From assembly GCF_008124785.1 (NCBI RefSeq), contig NZ_VNHU01000001.1:62001-126000 (forward strand): a stretch of DNA of 64,000 bases, in the 5' to 3' direction. This document shows positions 46,816-55,727 of this stretch, piece after piece. The first letter of the stretch is position 1, and the number at the start of each line of letters is the position of its first letter. Below the pieces are notes generated by a model, which was given only the letters and a program-made list of their open reading frames with translations, did no database searches and was not told where the DNA came from. Origin of the DNA: Aquimarina intermedia. GTDB lineage: Bacteria; Bacteroidota; Bacteroidia; Flavobacteriales; Flavobacteriaceae. Made by a program: the position numbers and the translations under genes.

Positions 46816-48213
46816 ATGACCTTATTTGTCAACAAGTCAATTTACATTTTGATAATTTTGTTGTTTACCTCCTGTATTTCCAACGATGATTTTGAAACAC
46901 CCGAAATAGTTATAAACCAACCCCAAATAGAGGGTGACATAATAAGTATACAATCTATTTTGGAAGCCTTGAAGCAGGCGCAAAATAAAGATGGAGAGCA
47001 TGCCAAAATTTATTTTGAAGAAACACATAGCTTACTTGAGGGTTTTGTGGTTTCTGATGATCGACATGGTAACTTCTTTAAGCAGTTGGTGATTCAGGAT
47101 AATTTTAAGAATCCTATCTCAGGCATTCGACTTATGATTGATGTCAATCCGTTATATGTTTCTTACGAATTAGGGCAAAAAGTGACAATCCGACTTGACG
47201 AACTAACGCTGGGAATAGAGAATGGAGTTCCCACCTTGGGTGTTTTAAATCAAAATAGTATAATCGCAATACCTGCTTTCAAAAGAGATATTCATATCAT
47301 TCGCTCTCTGGAAATTGAGCAGCCAATACCTAAAACGATTCAAATATCAGATTTGTCAGAAGCCCATATAAACCAACTGATTGCTTTAGAGAACGTACAG
47401 TTTGTCGAAGAAGAAGTGTTTGATGAGCGTCGCAATACGTATGCGTCTGCGGCAACAGATTTATATACCGGGGACAGATTGATTGAAAACTGTATATCAG
47501 AACTGAGTACGGTAGTAAGTACAAGTACCTATGCAAGTTTTAAAGGGTTTCCACTGCCGAAACAGAGCGGAAACCTTTCAGGAATACTTACAAAAAATTA
47601 CTACGGAGACGCGTACAATATAATACTCAACTCGCCTTTATCTGTTAATTTTACTGACGAAAAGCGTTGTGAAAGATCTTACTTAGCCTGTGAGGGTCAA
47701 ACTGCAAATGACACACTAGTCTTCTTCCAGAATTTTACAGGAGTTAAAACTAAGGACTTGGAAGCGTTGGGCTGGATTAATCAAAATGTCACCGGAGGCG
47801 TTTTAGACTATGCTATAGGTAAATTTGGACAAGATTCTTATGCTTCGATTACCGGATTTAAATCGAGAGAATCTGTGTATGAAGTTTGGTTAATTACGCC
47901 AGAGATTGATATGACAATGACTACTGAAGAAAACCTAACACTGGATATTCAGGCTGTATATGATAATGGTAATATTCTCAGTGTTTGGGTTACAAACGAT
48001 TATACAGATGCTATAAAAACCGCTACTTGGGTGCGTTTAGATGCTTTTATACCACGTGGTCCTCTCAATAGTTTTGGATCGATGACTCCTACAGGCCCTA
48101 TTGCATTAAATTGTCTTGAGGGTAAAATACGTATCGGGTTTAAGTACCAAGGTGGAGAGCCGGGAGTCACTACCCGATACCATCTTGACAATATAAAAAT
48201 AACAGGTAAGTAA
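46816..48213 (+). CDS. DUF5689 lipoprotein with C-terminal jelly-roll domain
   Basis: A 465-residue protein. Lipobox FTSCIS (Cys20). DUF5689 occupies about residues 40-280 (EGFVVSDDRHGNFFKQLVIQD, VTIRLDELTLGIENGVPTLGVL), with an internal OB-fold look. The C-terminal part (about 300-465; SVWVTNDYTDAIKTATWVRL, IRIGFKYQGG) resembles a choice-of-anchor J jelly roll. 27 bp after the TonB receptor, so cotranscribed. By position it may play the part of a SusD-like surface binding lipoprotein. Confidence 0.88.
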   Translation: MTLFVNKSIYILIILLFTSCISNDDFETPEIVINQPQIEGDIISIQSILEALKQAQNKDGEHAKIYFEETHSLLEGFVVSDDRHGNFFKQLVIQDNFKNPISGIRLMIDVNPLYVSYELGQKVTIRLDELTLGIENGVPTLGVLNQNSIIAIPAFKRDIHIIRSLEIEQPIPKTIQISDLSEAHINQLIALENVQFVEEEVFDERRNTYASAATDLYTGDRLIENCISELSTVVSTSTYASFKGFPLPKQSGNLSGILTKNYYGDAYNIILNSPLSVNFTDEKRCERSYLACEGQTANDTLVFFQNFTGVKTKDLEALGWINQNVTGGVLDYAIGKFGQDSYASITGFKSRESVYEVWLITPEIDMTMTTEENLTLDIQAVYDNGNILSVWVTNDYTDAIKTATWVRLDAFIPRGPLNSFGSMTPTGPIALNCLEGKIRIGFKYQGGEPGVTTRYHLDNIKITGK

Positions 48214-48285
48214 GTTTATTCTGCTCTTTTTAAAATGAGGGATAATTATTTTCGTAAATTTAAAAAGGCTTAAAACTTATTAACG

Positions 48286-48816
48286 ATGGAGCAATGGAGA
48301 GTTAGATTACGAGCTTTGACAAAAAGTGACAGTACTGTTTCATGGAACTGGCGTAATGCAGATGCGCTTAGAGACTTCTATGCGGGGCATCCTTTTTATA
48401 TTAATGAGGAGAAAGAGCAAGCGTGGTTCGATAAAATACTCACATCAGATATACCTTTATCCTCATTTGGAATAGAGCAAAAAGAGAGCAATATATTGAT
48501 TGGTATGTCATTTCTCAAGGACATTAATTTAATTCATCGTACTGCCGAACTCGCTATTTTTATTGGAGATGAAAAATATACCGGTAAAGGGCTTGCAAAG
48601 GAGGCAACCTTGCAAACTGTTGCTTTTGCATTTGATAACCTAAATTTACACCGTGTATATTTAGTTGTTCAAGAAGACAACATCAGAGCGATAGAACTCT
48701 ATCTAAAATGTGGTTTTATTAAAGAAGGTGTTTTAAGAGAAAGTGTTTTTAAAAACGGCAAGTATCTGAATAAGATTATAATGTCCATTTTAAAAACAGA
48801 ATATTTGAAACAGTAA
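48286..48816 (+). CDS. RimJ/RimL-type GNAT N-acetyltransferase
   Basis: A 176-residue protein. LRALTKSDSTVSWNWRNADALRDFY at the N-terminus, IGDEKYTGKGLAKEAT as the acetyl-CoA binding motif A and LHRVYLVVQEDNIRAIELYLKCGF as motif B. The acceptor (N-terminus, antibiotic or small molecule) is not determinable. Independent small gene. Confidence 0.9.
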   Translation: MEQWRVRLRALTKSDSTVSWNWRNADALRDFYAGHPFYINEEKEQAWFDKILTSDIPLSSFGIEQKESNILIGMSFLKDINLIHRTAELAIFIGDEKYTGKGLAKEATLQTVAFAFDNLNLHRVYLVVQEDNIRAIELYLKCGFIKEGVLRESVFKNGKYLNKIIMSILKTEYLKQ

Positions 48817-48947
48817 AAAGAGTATGAATGATCACCTTTAGCCATACCTTTCAAATATAATCTTGATTTATATTTAACGTTTCTTTTTGATGTTACAAAA
48901 AATAAGTTGGTGCCTCGAACGTTTATCTTGCATATACTTTCACACAC

Positions 48948-49334
48948 ATGATGCAGAGAATGAAGATTACCGCAGGGCACCAACAGGCTATGCCTTATTT
49001 GGTTGTTGATAAGGCTGAGGATTTTATAGATTTTATTAGAAGAATTTTTAATGCTCAGGAAATGCTACGACGGCTAGATGTCGACCACAAAATCCAACAT
49101 TCTGAAATTAAAATAGGAGAAAGCACCCTCTTTCTTACTGAGGCCACGGCATATAACCCGGCGCGCCCAGGCTCTATGTATGTATATGTTGAGGATACAG
49201 ACCTAACTTTTATGAATGCCATCGATTTAGGAGCAAAGGCACTAATGCAGCCAAGCGAGGAGGACAACGGCACCAGAGAAGCAGGTTTTAAAGATCCTTT
49301 TGACAATAATTGGTGGATTGCTACGCTAAACTAG
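48948..49334 (+). CDS. VOC-family (PhnB/glyoxalase-like) protein
   Basis: A 128-residue protein with paired beta-alpha-beta-beta-beta modules: PYLVVDKAEDFIDFI near the start and VYVEDTDLTFMNAIDLGAKAL, then FKDPFDNNWWIATL at the end. The latter matches PhnB/glyoxalase-bleomycin resistance proteins. Catalytic metal ligands are not fully evident, so the function is unassigned. Its stop overlaps the peroxidase stop by 4 bp (convergent). Confidence 0.85.
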   Translation: MMQRMKITAGHQQAMPYLVVDKAEDFIDFIRRIFNAQEMLRRLDVDHKIQHSEIKIGESTLFLTEATAYNPARPGSMYVYVEDTDLTFMNAIDLGAKALMQPSEEDNGTREAGFKDPFDNNWWIATLN

Positions 49335-50671
49335 CTACAATTTAAATCCAGTTGTGATTGCTCATCATTATTTGGGAAACAGTTTCCAGAATTTAGAGCC
49401 TCAGGCACATAGCGTTTTAGATTAGGGTCTCTAAGACCATTTTCAAGAAATTGTGTTAGAGATTCTATTTGTGTATCGGTAAGATACAGGTGACCAAACT
49501 GTGGCGCCATATTTTGTAAAGGCACCTGCTTATTTTGAGGAATACCAACATTTTTATAATGAATCACCTCTTTAACGGAAGTAAACGTACCCCCATGACC
49601 ATAAAAACCATTATCAATCATATTATATAATGTTGGTGTTTTAAACTTGTACTCATCTGATGCTTTTTTAGTAAAGCCTCCTCTGCCTTTTTTGATAGCG
49701 TCCATATCCACTTCATTTAATACAACAGCTCCGTCAGAGTTATCAAAATCTCCCATACCAAAAGCGTAAAAATTCATATCACTAAGTGCCGGACCTGTAT
49801 GGCACTCATAGCAACGACCCTCACCAAAAAACACTTTAACGCCTTGTTTTTCTTCCATGGTCAACGCCTCTGTTTCACCTTTTAACCATCGTTGCCATGG
49901 TGATTGATTAGCTAATAGCGTTCGCTCATATGCTGCAATGGCTAAACCTGCATACAAAGAGGAATATCGCTCATTTACAGACACCTCCGGAAAAGCACTA
50001 TCAAATAAGTTTTTATACCCTAGTGATTCAGCTAGGTCTGCATCAATAATTAGACGGTGCACTCCCTGACCCTTAATTGCTTGTACTTCTACCCCTTGAT
50101 ATCCTAAATAGTTCTCTGGTATAGTACCCCAGTTGGTCTCTGTACCGGTATTAATTCCTGTTCCGCCAAATTGACCGTTCCATAGCATTACCTCCTGATA
50201 AGCTACATGTAGTAGTGTTGGGGAACGCAATGGTTGAATATCCACAGAATCCACAGGAACACTTTTGTTAATTGTTCTACTCTCACCACGAAAACCAAAT
50301 CCAACACCACACTCCCCAATGCCTTGTCTCAAGCCAGAACTAAACCCGGCATCTGCCTGATGACAAGAGGCACAAGAGTAGGTGCCTTTCATTAGATCTA
50401 TTTTTGGAACCTGTCCAAGGGCGGTTTCATGTAGTAATAATTTACCTAATTGAACTTTTGCTGGGGTAATTGGGTTTTTAGGATCTTGCGGAATTTCATC
50501 AAATGCATCACTTTCAGGCAGTATAAAATAGCCTAAACCTTTTCCTCCAGATACTTCAATAAGTTGCTTTTTCAAATCCGCGTCGAGGCTTGATTCAATA
50601 GGGTAGTAGTCATCTTCACCACAAGATAACATTACTAAACTCAAAGAGATTAGGGTAAAAATTCTTTTCAT
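49331..50671 (-). CDS. Diheme cytochrome c peroxidase-family lipoprotein
   Basis: A 446-residue protein with lipobox MLSCGE (Cys17). Two CxxCH haem-binding motifs: YSCASCHQADAGF at about residue 100 and CYECHTGPAL at about 290, as in CcpA/MauG proteins. The family reduces H2O2 or performs oxidative modification; the sorting suggests the periplasm or surface. It is 11 bp downstream of brnQ in the same direction. Confidence 0.9.
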   Translation of the reverse strand: MKRIFTLISLSLVMLSCGEDDYYPIESSLDADLKKQLIEVSGGKGLGYFILPESDAFDEIPQDPKNPITPAKVQLGKLLLHETALGQVPKIDLMKGTYSCASCHQADAGFSSGLRQGIGECGVGFGFRGESRTINKSVPVDSVDIQPLRSPTLLHVAYQEVMLWNGQFGGTGINTGTETNWGTIPENYLGYQGVEVQAIKGQGVHRLIIDADLAESLGYKNLFDSAFPEVSVNERYSSLYAGLAIAAYERTLLANQSPWQRWLKGETEALTMEEKQGVKVFFGEGRCYECHTGPALSDMNFYAFGMGDFDNSDGAVVLNEVDMDAIKKGRGGFTKKASDEYKFKTPTLYNMIDNGFYGHGGTFTSVKEVIHYKNVGIPQNKQVPLQNMAPQFGHLYLTDTQIESLTQFLENGLRDPNLKRYVPEALNSGNCFPNNDEQSQLDLNCS

Positions 50672-50682
50672 ATAAGTACTAT

Positions 50683-51966
50683 TTAATTTTTAGCGGGGCG
50701 CCATACATTAGATAGTAGGATAAGTGAAACAAAAGTAATAAAAACAGGGAGAACCCATCCTAAAGTATTGTTACCAAATGGAATAATTTTTAATATAGGT
50801 TGAACCTCTTCCTTAAAACCTATAGACGCTAAAAAATCAGGAATACTGAACAGCATAGTGACCAATACAACAGCTCTAAACATTATAGGAGTCCCCCAAT
50901 GTTCAGGTAAAATATTTAAAAGTATCAGAACTATAGTAATAGGATAGATAAATAAAAGTGCCGGAACCGCGACATCAATAATATAGCTTACATCAAACTG
51001 TCCCATAACTACTCCAAGAGCGCAACTAATAACCGCAGTTCCTACATAAACAGCAGAAGAGTTATTGAAAATTCCCTTAAAAAAATCAGAGGTTCCTGTT
51101 ACGATACCTACCGCAGTTGTAAAGCACGCCAAACTCACCAGAACACTCAGAAATATAGAGCCTATATTGCCTAAGGTTTCATAACTTAAACCGGACAATA
51201 ATTGTGTTCTACTAATATCCTCAGGAAAGGTGGTGTTGAATAAAGCACCGTTAAAAATAAGTCCTGCATAGGTAATAAACAGTCCGATACCTGCAATTAC
51301 TCCAGCATTTCGAATGAGCATTCGCTTATTTTGAAATTCTTGCGCTCCTTTTAGGTCAAGTGAAATTATTAAAACACCTCCAACAACCACTGCAGCAATT
51401 GCATCAAAAGTTTGATATCCCTCTAGCAGTCCCTGAACCAGAGGTTCGCTGATGGTTGAGGCATTCATTGCGGGATGTGGTATAAAAATCCCCACACAGA
51501 TTATTGAAAGTATAACAATAAATATTATAGGTGTAAGAAATTTTCCCAAGACATCTAAAATTTTTGATCTGTTTAGCACAAAGATCAGTACCAAGACGAA
51601 ATAGATAGTACTGGTCAGTATCGGACTACTTCCAAAGAAAGGTGTTACAGCAATTTCATGGGTGACGGAAGCGGTACGTGGAGAAGGAAGCGCTACCGAA
51701 ATTAAGTAGATAAGCACACAGTAAATTAAGCTGAAAACCGGAGACACCTTCTTGCCAAAATCCATTAAAGTACCTTGTAACCGGGCATGTGCAAAAATTC
51801 CCAATAGAGGTAAAATCACAGCAGAAATCATAAACCCTATGGTTACTAAGAACCAAGCATCTCCCGCTTTAAAGCCAAGACTAGGAGGTAAAATTAAATT
51901 TCCAGCTCCAAAGAACATGGAGAATAATGCAAAACCGGTTATCAACGACTCTTTAGTAAATTTCAT
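50683..51966 (-). CDS. brnQ: Branched-chain amino acid transport system II carrier protein
   Basis: A 427-residue inner-membrane carrier with about twelve hydrophobic segments. The start FALFSMFFGAGNLILPPSLGFKAG is the LIVCS/BrnQ signature. It imports leucine, isoleucine and valine with Na+. Cotranscribed with the peroxidase gene downstream, though the two have no obvious common pathway. The divergent neighbour is the alpha/beta hydrolase. Confidence 0.93.
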   Translation of the reverse strand: MKFTKESLITGFALFSMFFGAGNLILPPSLGFKAGDAWFLVTIGFMISAVILPLLGIFAHARLQGTLMDFGKKVSPVFSLIYCVLIYLISVALPSPRTASVTHEIAVTPFFGSSPILTSTIYFVLVLIFVLNRSKILDVLGKFLTPIIFIVILSIICVGIFIPHPAMNASTISEPLVQGLLEGYQTFDAIAAVVVGGVLIISLDLKGAQEFQNKRMLIRNAGVIAGIGLFITYAGLIFNGALFNTTFPEDISRTQLLSGLSYETLGNIGSIFLSVLVSLACFTTAVGIVTGTSDFFKGIFNNSSAVYVGTAVISCALGVVMGQFDVSYIIDVAVPALLFIYPITIVLILLNILPEHWGTPIMFRAVVLVTMLFSIPDFLASIGFKEEVQPILKIIPFGNNTLGWVLPVFITFVSLILLSNVWRPAKN

Positions 51967-51998
51967 CTATACTATTTTTTTATGGCTATGTAAGAAAT

Positions 51999-52006
51999 TA
52001 CCTTTG
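51999..52006 (+). promoter_or_regulatory. -7 promoter element of the alpha/beta hydrolase gene
   Basis: TACCTTTG fits TAnnTTTG and ends 7 nt before the ATG at 52014, predicting an almost leaderless mRNA. Confidence 0.65.
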
Positions 52007-52013
52007 CAATATA

Positions 52014-52793
52014 ATGACTTTAGCACACAAACAAACCAATATTAATTACAGGACACAGGGAGAGGGAAAGGCCCTTGTTTTTCTTCATGGGTTTTTAGAA
52101 AACCTGACTATGTGGGATGCATTAATTCCTGAGCTTTCAGTTCAATATCAATGTATCGCAATAGATCTCCCGGGTCACGGAGAATCCGGAAATTTAGGCT
52201 ATGTGCATAGTATGGAGATCATGGCAGATGTCGTAAAGAGTGTGTTAGATGTATTAGCAGTGGATCAAGCTGTTATAGTAGGACACTCTATGGGAGGCTA
52301 TGCAGGTTTAGCTTTTACTCAAAAATACAGAAATCATCTGTTAGGAATTCTTCTATTGAACTCCACATCTTATGCAGATAGTGAAGAGCGTAAATTTACA
52401 CGTACAAGAGCTATCGAAATTGTCAAAAAAAACCCGAATGCGTATACGAGTATGGCAATTTCAAACTTATTTGCTCCTTCGAATCGCGATAAACACCAAA
52501 AAAAAATATCCTTGATAAAAAGACAGGCAACAAATACGAGTCTGCAGGGTATTTTGGCAGCCCTTGAGGGAATGAAAGACAGACCAGACTTGTCATTATT
52601 GCTCAAGCGCCTAACGCTTCCAAAATGTATTATAGCAGGAAAAGAGGACCCTGTACTACCATATGACCAAAGCAGGACTGAAAGTAACATAACAAAAACT
52701 AAGCTCATCACCCTTGATGGCGGTCATATGTTACATATAGAAAATCAAAAAGAATGTGCTTTAGAAATTAGTAATTTTGTAAGAGTATGCTAG
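52014..52793 (+). CDS. Alpha/beta hydrolase
   Basis: A 259-residue cytoplasmic protein. HGF (oxyanion region) at residues 25-27, nucleophile elbow GHSMGG with Ser92, acid in AGKEDPVLP at about 217 and His in DGGHMLHIE at about 239. It matches esterase/lipase-like or C-C hydrolase branches; the substrate is unknown. A promoter lies just upstream. Confidence 0.92.
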   Translation: MTLAHKQTNINYRTQGEGKALVFLHGFLENLTMWDALIPELSVQYQCIAIDLPGHGESGNLGYVHSMEIMADVVKSVLDVLAVDQAVIVGHSMGGYAGLAFTQKYRNHLLGILLLNSTSYADSEERKFTRTRAIEIVKKNPNAYTSMAISNLFAPSNRDKHQKKISLIKRQATNTSLQGILAALEGMKDRPDLSLLLKRLTLPKCIIAGKEDPVLPYDQSRTESNITKTKLITLDGGHMLHIENQKECALEISNFVRVC

Positions 52794-53004
52794 TTTACTA
52801 TTGATTAGTAAGTTAAACTATAAAGGGTCATAGTAGAAAGTAAAATTATCGGATAAAAAACATCTTTAATACTATGAAGGACAGTTTTAAGGTAATTTCA
52901 TAGTGAATTTTATTAAAAACCTAAAGTTTTTCTTACAAACATATTGTTAATAACTAAAAAAATTATATTATTGTATTGATTATGAACTTTTAACCCCCAA
53001 AACT

Positions 53005-53274
53005 ATGAATTCAACGACCCCAAGTCCATCTTTCTCGTTTGCAAAAATGTTCTGTTCGCTTTTCGGGCATAACTATCATTTATCCAAATCAGTAACGGAT
53101 CATGTAAAAGAATATACCTGTTCGAATTGTGGTGAACAAGCAACAACAAATAGCAAAGGACATTTAGAAACGATGACGCCCAAGTTGAAAGAAATCAACA
53201 AGGATCTGGCATTTGTTCACGCTAAAAAAATGGCTAGAAAAAATGAAAACAAAATATTTCAGGTCGCTTCATAA
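53005..53274 (+). CDS. Small zinc-ribbon-like protein, unknown
   Basis: An 89-residue protein with four likely metal ligands: Cys17, His22, Cys39 and Cys42 (CSLFGHNY, then YTCSNCGEQ). The pattern resembles small zinc ribbons such as DUF1660-type proteins. The C-terminal half is Lys-rich and helical. I do not recognise a definite family. Its stop is 6 bp from the convergent thiL stop. Confidence 0.65.
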   Translation: MNSTTPSPSFSFAKMFCSLFGHNYHLSKSVTDHVKEYTCSNCGEQATTNSKGHLETMTPKLKEINKDLAFVHAKKMARKNENKIFQVAS

Positions 53275-53279
53275 TTAAC

Positions 53280-54326
53280 TTATTCTTTTATTGGATTCCA
53301 GCCTTGAGCTTTCAATTGAATACGTTCATTAGCTCGGGTGACCAATGCCATACCGCTCTTTTTATCTAACATATGCCCGATTACAGTAAGGTTGGGATTT
53401 GCCTTAATTTTTGGGAAATCTTCTTGTTTTATTGTAAAAAGCAATTCATAATCCTCTCCACCATTCAACGCCACTGTAGTACTGTTTAAATTAAACTCTT
53501 CGCAGGTTGAAATGACTACTGGATCAATAGGAATCTTTTCTTCATAGAGGTTAACACCTACATTGGATTGTGTACATAAATGCATAACTTCAGAAGATAA
53601 GCCATCGCTAATATCAATCATGCTCGTGGGCAGAACCTCTAATTCAGCCAACAACTCTTTTATATCTTTTCTGGCTTCTGGTTTTAACTGGCGTTCCACC
53701 AGATAACTATAAGGACCCAGATCAGGTTGTGCATTAGGATTTACTTTGAACACTTCATTTTCACGATTCAAAACCTGCAACCCAAGATACGCAGCACCTA
53801 AGTCACCAGAAACGACCAAAAGATCATTTTCTTTTGCGCCATCACGATAGACAATTACATGTTCATTTGCATGGCCAATAGCGGTAACACTAATGAGCAA
53901 TCCTTTGGTAGAAGAGGTGGTATCCCCCCCAACTACATCTATATTATATAATTTTGCGGCAGCATAAATACCTTCATATAACTCTTCGATCGCCTCCAAA
54001 GGAAAACGGTTGGAAACCGCTATAGAAATAGTGATTTGAGATGCTGTAGCATTCATCGCATACACATCAGATAAATTTACCATTACAGCTTTATATCCCA
54101 AATGCTTTAAAGGCATATAAGCTAGATCAAAATGCACTCCTTCAACTAATAGGTCCGTGGTCACTATGCATTTTTCATCTCTAAAATCAAGAACAGCAGC
54201 ATCATCGCCTATTCCTCGCACGGTAGATTTCTGATTAATTTCGAAATTTTTCGTCAAATGTTCTATCAAGCCGAATTCGCCCAACTCAGACAATGAGGTT
54301 TTTGGTGTATTTTTATCTTCGATCAT
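53280..54326 (-). CDS. thiL: Thiamine-phosphate kinase
   Basis: Phosphorylates thiamine monophosphate to the diphosphate. 348 residues from the ATG at 54326. The AIR-synthase fold motifs IGDDAAVLD near the start, VVGGDTTSS, and LNGGEDYELLFT are present. I prefer the inner ATG because it gives the usual start (SLSELGEFGLIEHLT) and a promoter lies directly upstream; the open frame runs 35 codons further. No other thiamine gene is nearby. Confidence 0.95.
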   Translation of the reverse strand: MIEDKNTPKTSLSELGEFGLIEHLTKNFEINQKSTVRGIGDDAAVLDFRDEKCIVTTDLLVEGVHFDLAYMPLKHLGYKAVMVNLSDVYAMNATASQITISIAVSNRFPLEAIEELYEGIYAAAKLYNIDVVGGDTTSSTKGLLISVTAIGHANEHVIVYRDGAKENDLLVVSGDLGAAYLGLQVLNRENEVFKVNPNAQPDLGPYSYLVERQLKPEARKDIKELLAELEVLPTSMIDISDGLSSEVMHLCTQSNVGVNLYEEKIPIDPVVISTCEEFNLNSTTVALNGGEDYELLFTIKQEDFPKIKANPNLTVIGHMLDKKSGMALVTRANERIQLKAQGWNPIKE

Positions 54327-54331
54327 AGGGG

Positions 54332-54364
54332 CAAAGTTACTTAAGAAAATTATTGTGCCCTCAA
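54332..54364 (-). promoter_or_regulatory. Promoter of thiL abutting its start codon
   Basis: On minus, TTG (54364-54362), 22 nt, TAACTTTG (54339-54332), only 5 nt before the ATG. A leaderless transcript is predicted. Confidence 0.75.
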
Positions 54365-54477
54365 TTTTGTTATAATAATAGTTGTTTTTTTTGTAGTTTA
54401 TAACTCTTAGAAAGAAAAGCAACATAGTCATTACCAGAGCATAATAACAATTCTATTATCTTTATAAAAAAGAAAAT

Positions 54478-55722
54478 ATGAAATTTTTTTTACAAATATT
54501 ACTTATAATGTTGACACTTAAAGCAGTTTCTAGCTGCAAAAATGATGACAACGAGATGGATGGATCACCAAATAACGACATTAAAGCTTCTAGTAATGCT
54601 TGTATAAACGGCTTGGTAGAAGGTAAATTCCCGTGTGACGGATTTGATTTGGTATCCCGATTATCATTGGCAACTTTTGATGCTTATTCTGGAAATGATA
54701 GTTGGGGGTGGACTGATCCCGATACTGGTAAAGAATATGTTTTGTTGGGATTGAATAATGGGACTGCATTTATAGATATATCCTTACCATCAACCCCAAA
54801 GTATTTAGGTAAACTACCAACAGCTACGGAACCCAGCAAATGGCGTGATATAAAAGTTTATAAGAACTATGCGTTTGTAGTAAGTGAAGCCAAAGGACAT
54901 GGAATGCAGATCTTTGATCTTACTAGATTACGCAATGTGGAAAGTGGCAATCAGAATTTTACGGCAGATGCTATGTATTCAGATTTTGGTAGTGCTCATA
55001 ATATTGTTATCAATACAGAAAGTGGTTATGCTTATGCTGTAGGTGCACGTAGTCCGGATGATATGCAATTATTATATAATGGAGGGCCACATTTTATAAA
55101 CATTCAGGACCCATTAAATCCGATTAATGAAGGAGGTTACTCAGGAAGCGCATATAGCCATGATGCTCAGGCTGTCACTTACAAAGGTCCGGATATTCAA
55201 TACATTGGAAGGGAAATTCTGATTGGTAGTAATGCTAATCAGGTAGCACTGGTTGATATTACGGATAAGAATAATCCTAAAAGTATAGCAACTATATCCT
55301 ATAGTCAGGTGGGATATACGCACCAAGGATGGTTTACAGAAGACATGAAATATTTTCTATTGGGAGATGAACTTGATGAACCTCAATTTGGGTTTAAAAC
55401 GCGAACGATTGTTTTTGACTTTACCGATCTGGATAATCCAAAAGAACACATGCAATATAGTGGATCTACAGCAGCAGCTGACCATAACGGTTATATCAAA
55501 AATAATAAGTTTTATCAAGCAAATTATGAATCTGGAATGCGGGTGATTGATCTCACGAATATAGCGAACAAGTCTATGACAGAAATTGGCTTCTTTGATA
55601 CCTATCCTTCAGCAAATACCGCTAATTTGAATGGATCATGGAGTGTCTATCCGTTTTTTGAAAGTAACAATATTGTGATAAGTGATACAGATTCTGGACT
55701 TTTTATAGTAAAAGCTAAATAG
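54478..55722 (+). CDS. Choice-of-anchor B family lipoprotein
   Basis: A 414-residue protein with lipobox VSSCKN (Cys20). The start CINGLVEGKFPCDGFDLVS and the repeated LVIP-type beta-propeller segments (FIDISLPSTPKYLGKL, FVVSEAKGHGMQIFDLT, VDITDKNNPKSIATI, RVIDLTNIANK) mark the choice-of-anchor B / LVIVD-repeat family. The function is unknown, presumably at the cell surface. Five bp before the next lipoprotein gene, so one operon. Confidence 0.87.
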   Translation: MKFFLQILLIMLTLKAVSSCKNDDNEMDGSPNNDIKASSNACINGLVEGKFPCDGFDLVSRLSLATFDAYSGNDSWGWTDPDTGKEYVLLGLNNGTAFIDISLPSTPKYLGKLPTATEPSKWRDIKVYKNYAFVVSEAKGHGMQIFDLTRLRNVESGNQNFTADAMYSDFGSAHNIVINTESGYAYAVGARSPDDMQLLYNGGPHFINIQDPLNPINEGGYSGSAYSHDAQAVTYKGPDIQYIGREILIGSNANQVALVDITDKNNPKSIATISYSQVGYTHQGWFTEDMKYFLLGDELDEPQFGFKTRTIVFDFTDLDNPKEHMQYSGSTAAADHNGYIKNNKFYQANYESGMRVIDLTNIANKSMTEIGFFDTYPSANTANLNGSWSVYPFFESNNIVISDTDSGLFIVKAK

Positions 55723-55727
55723 CAATA

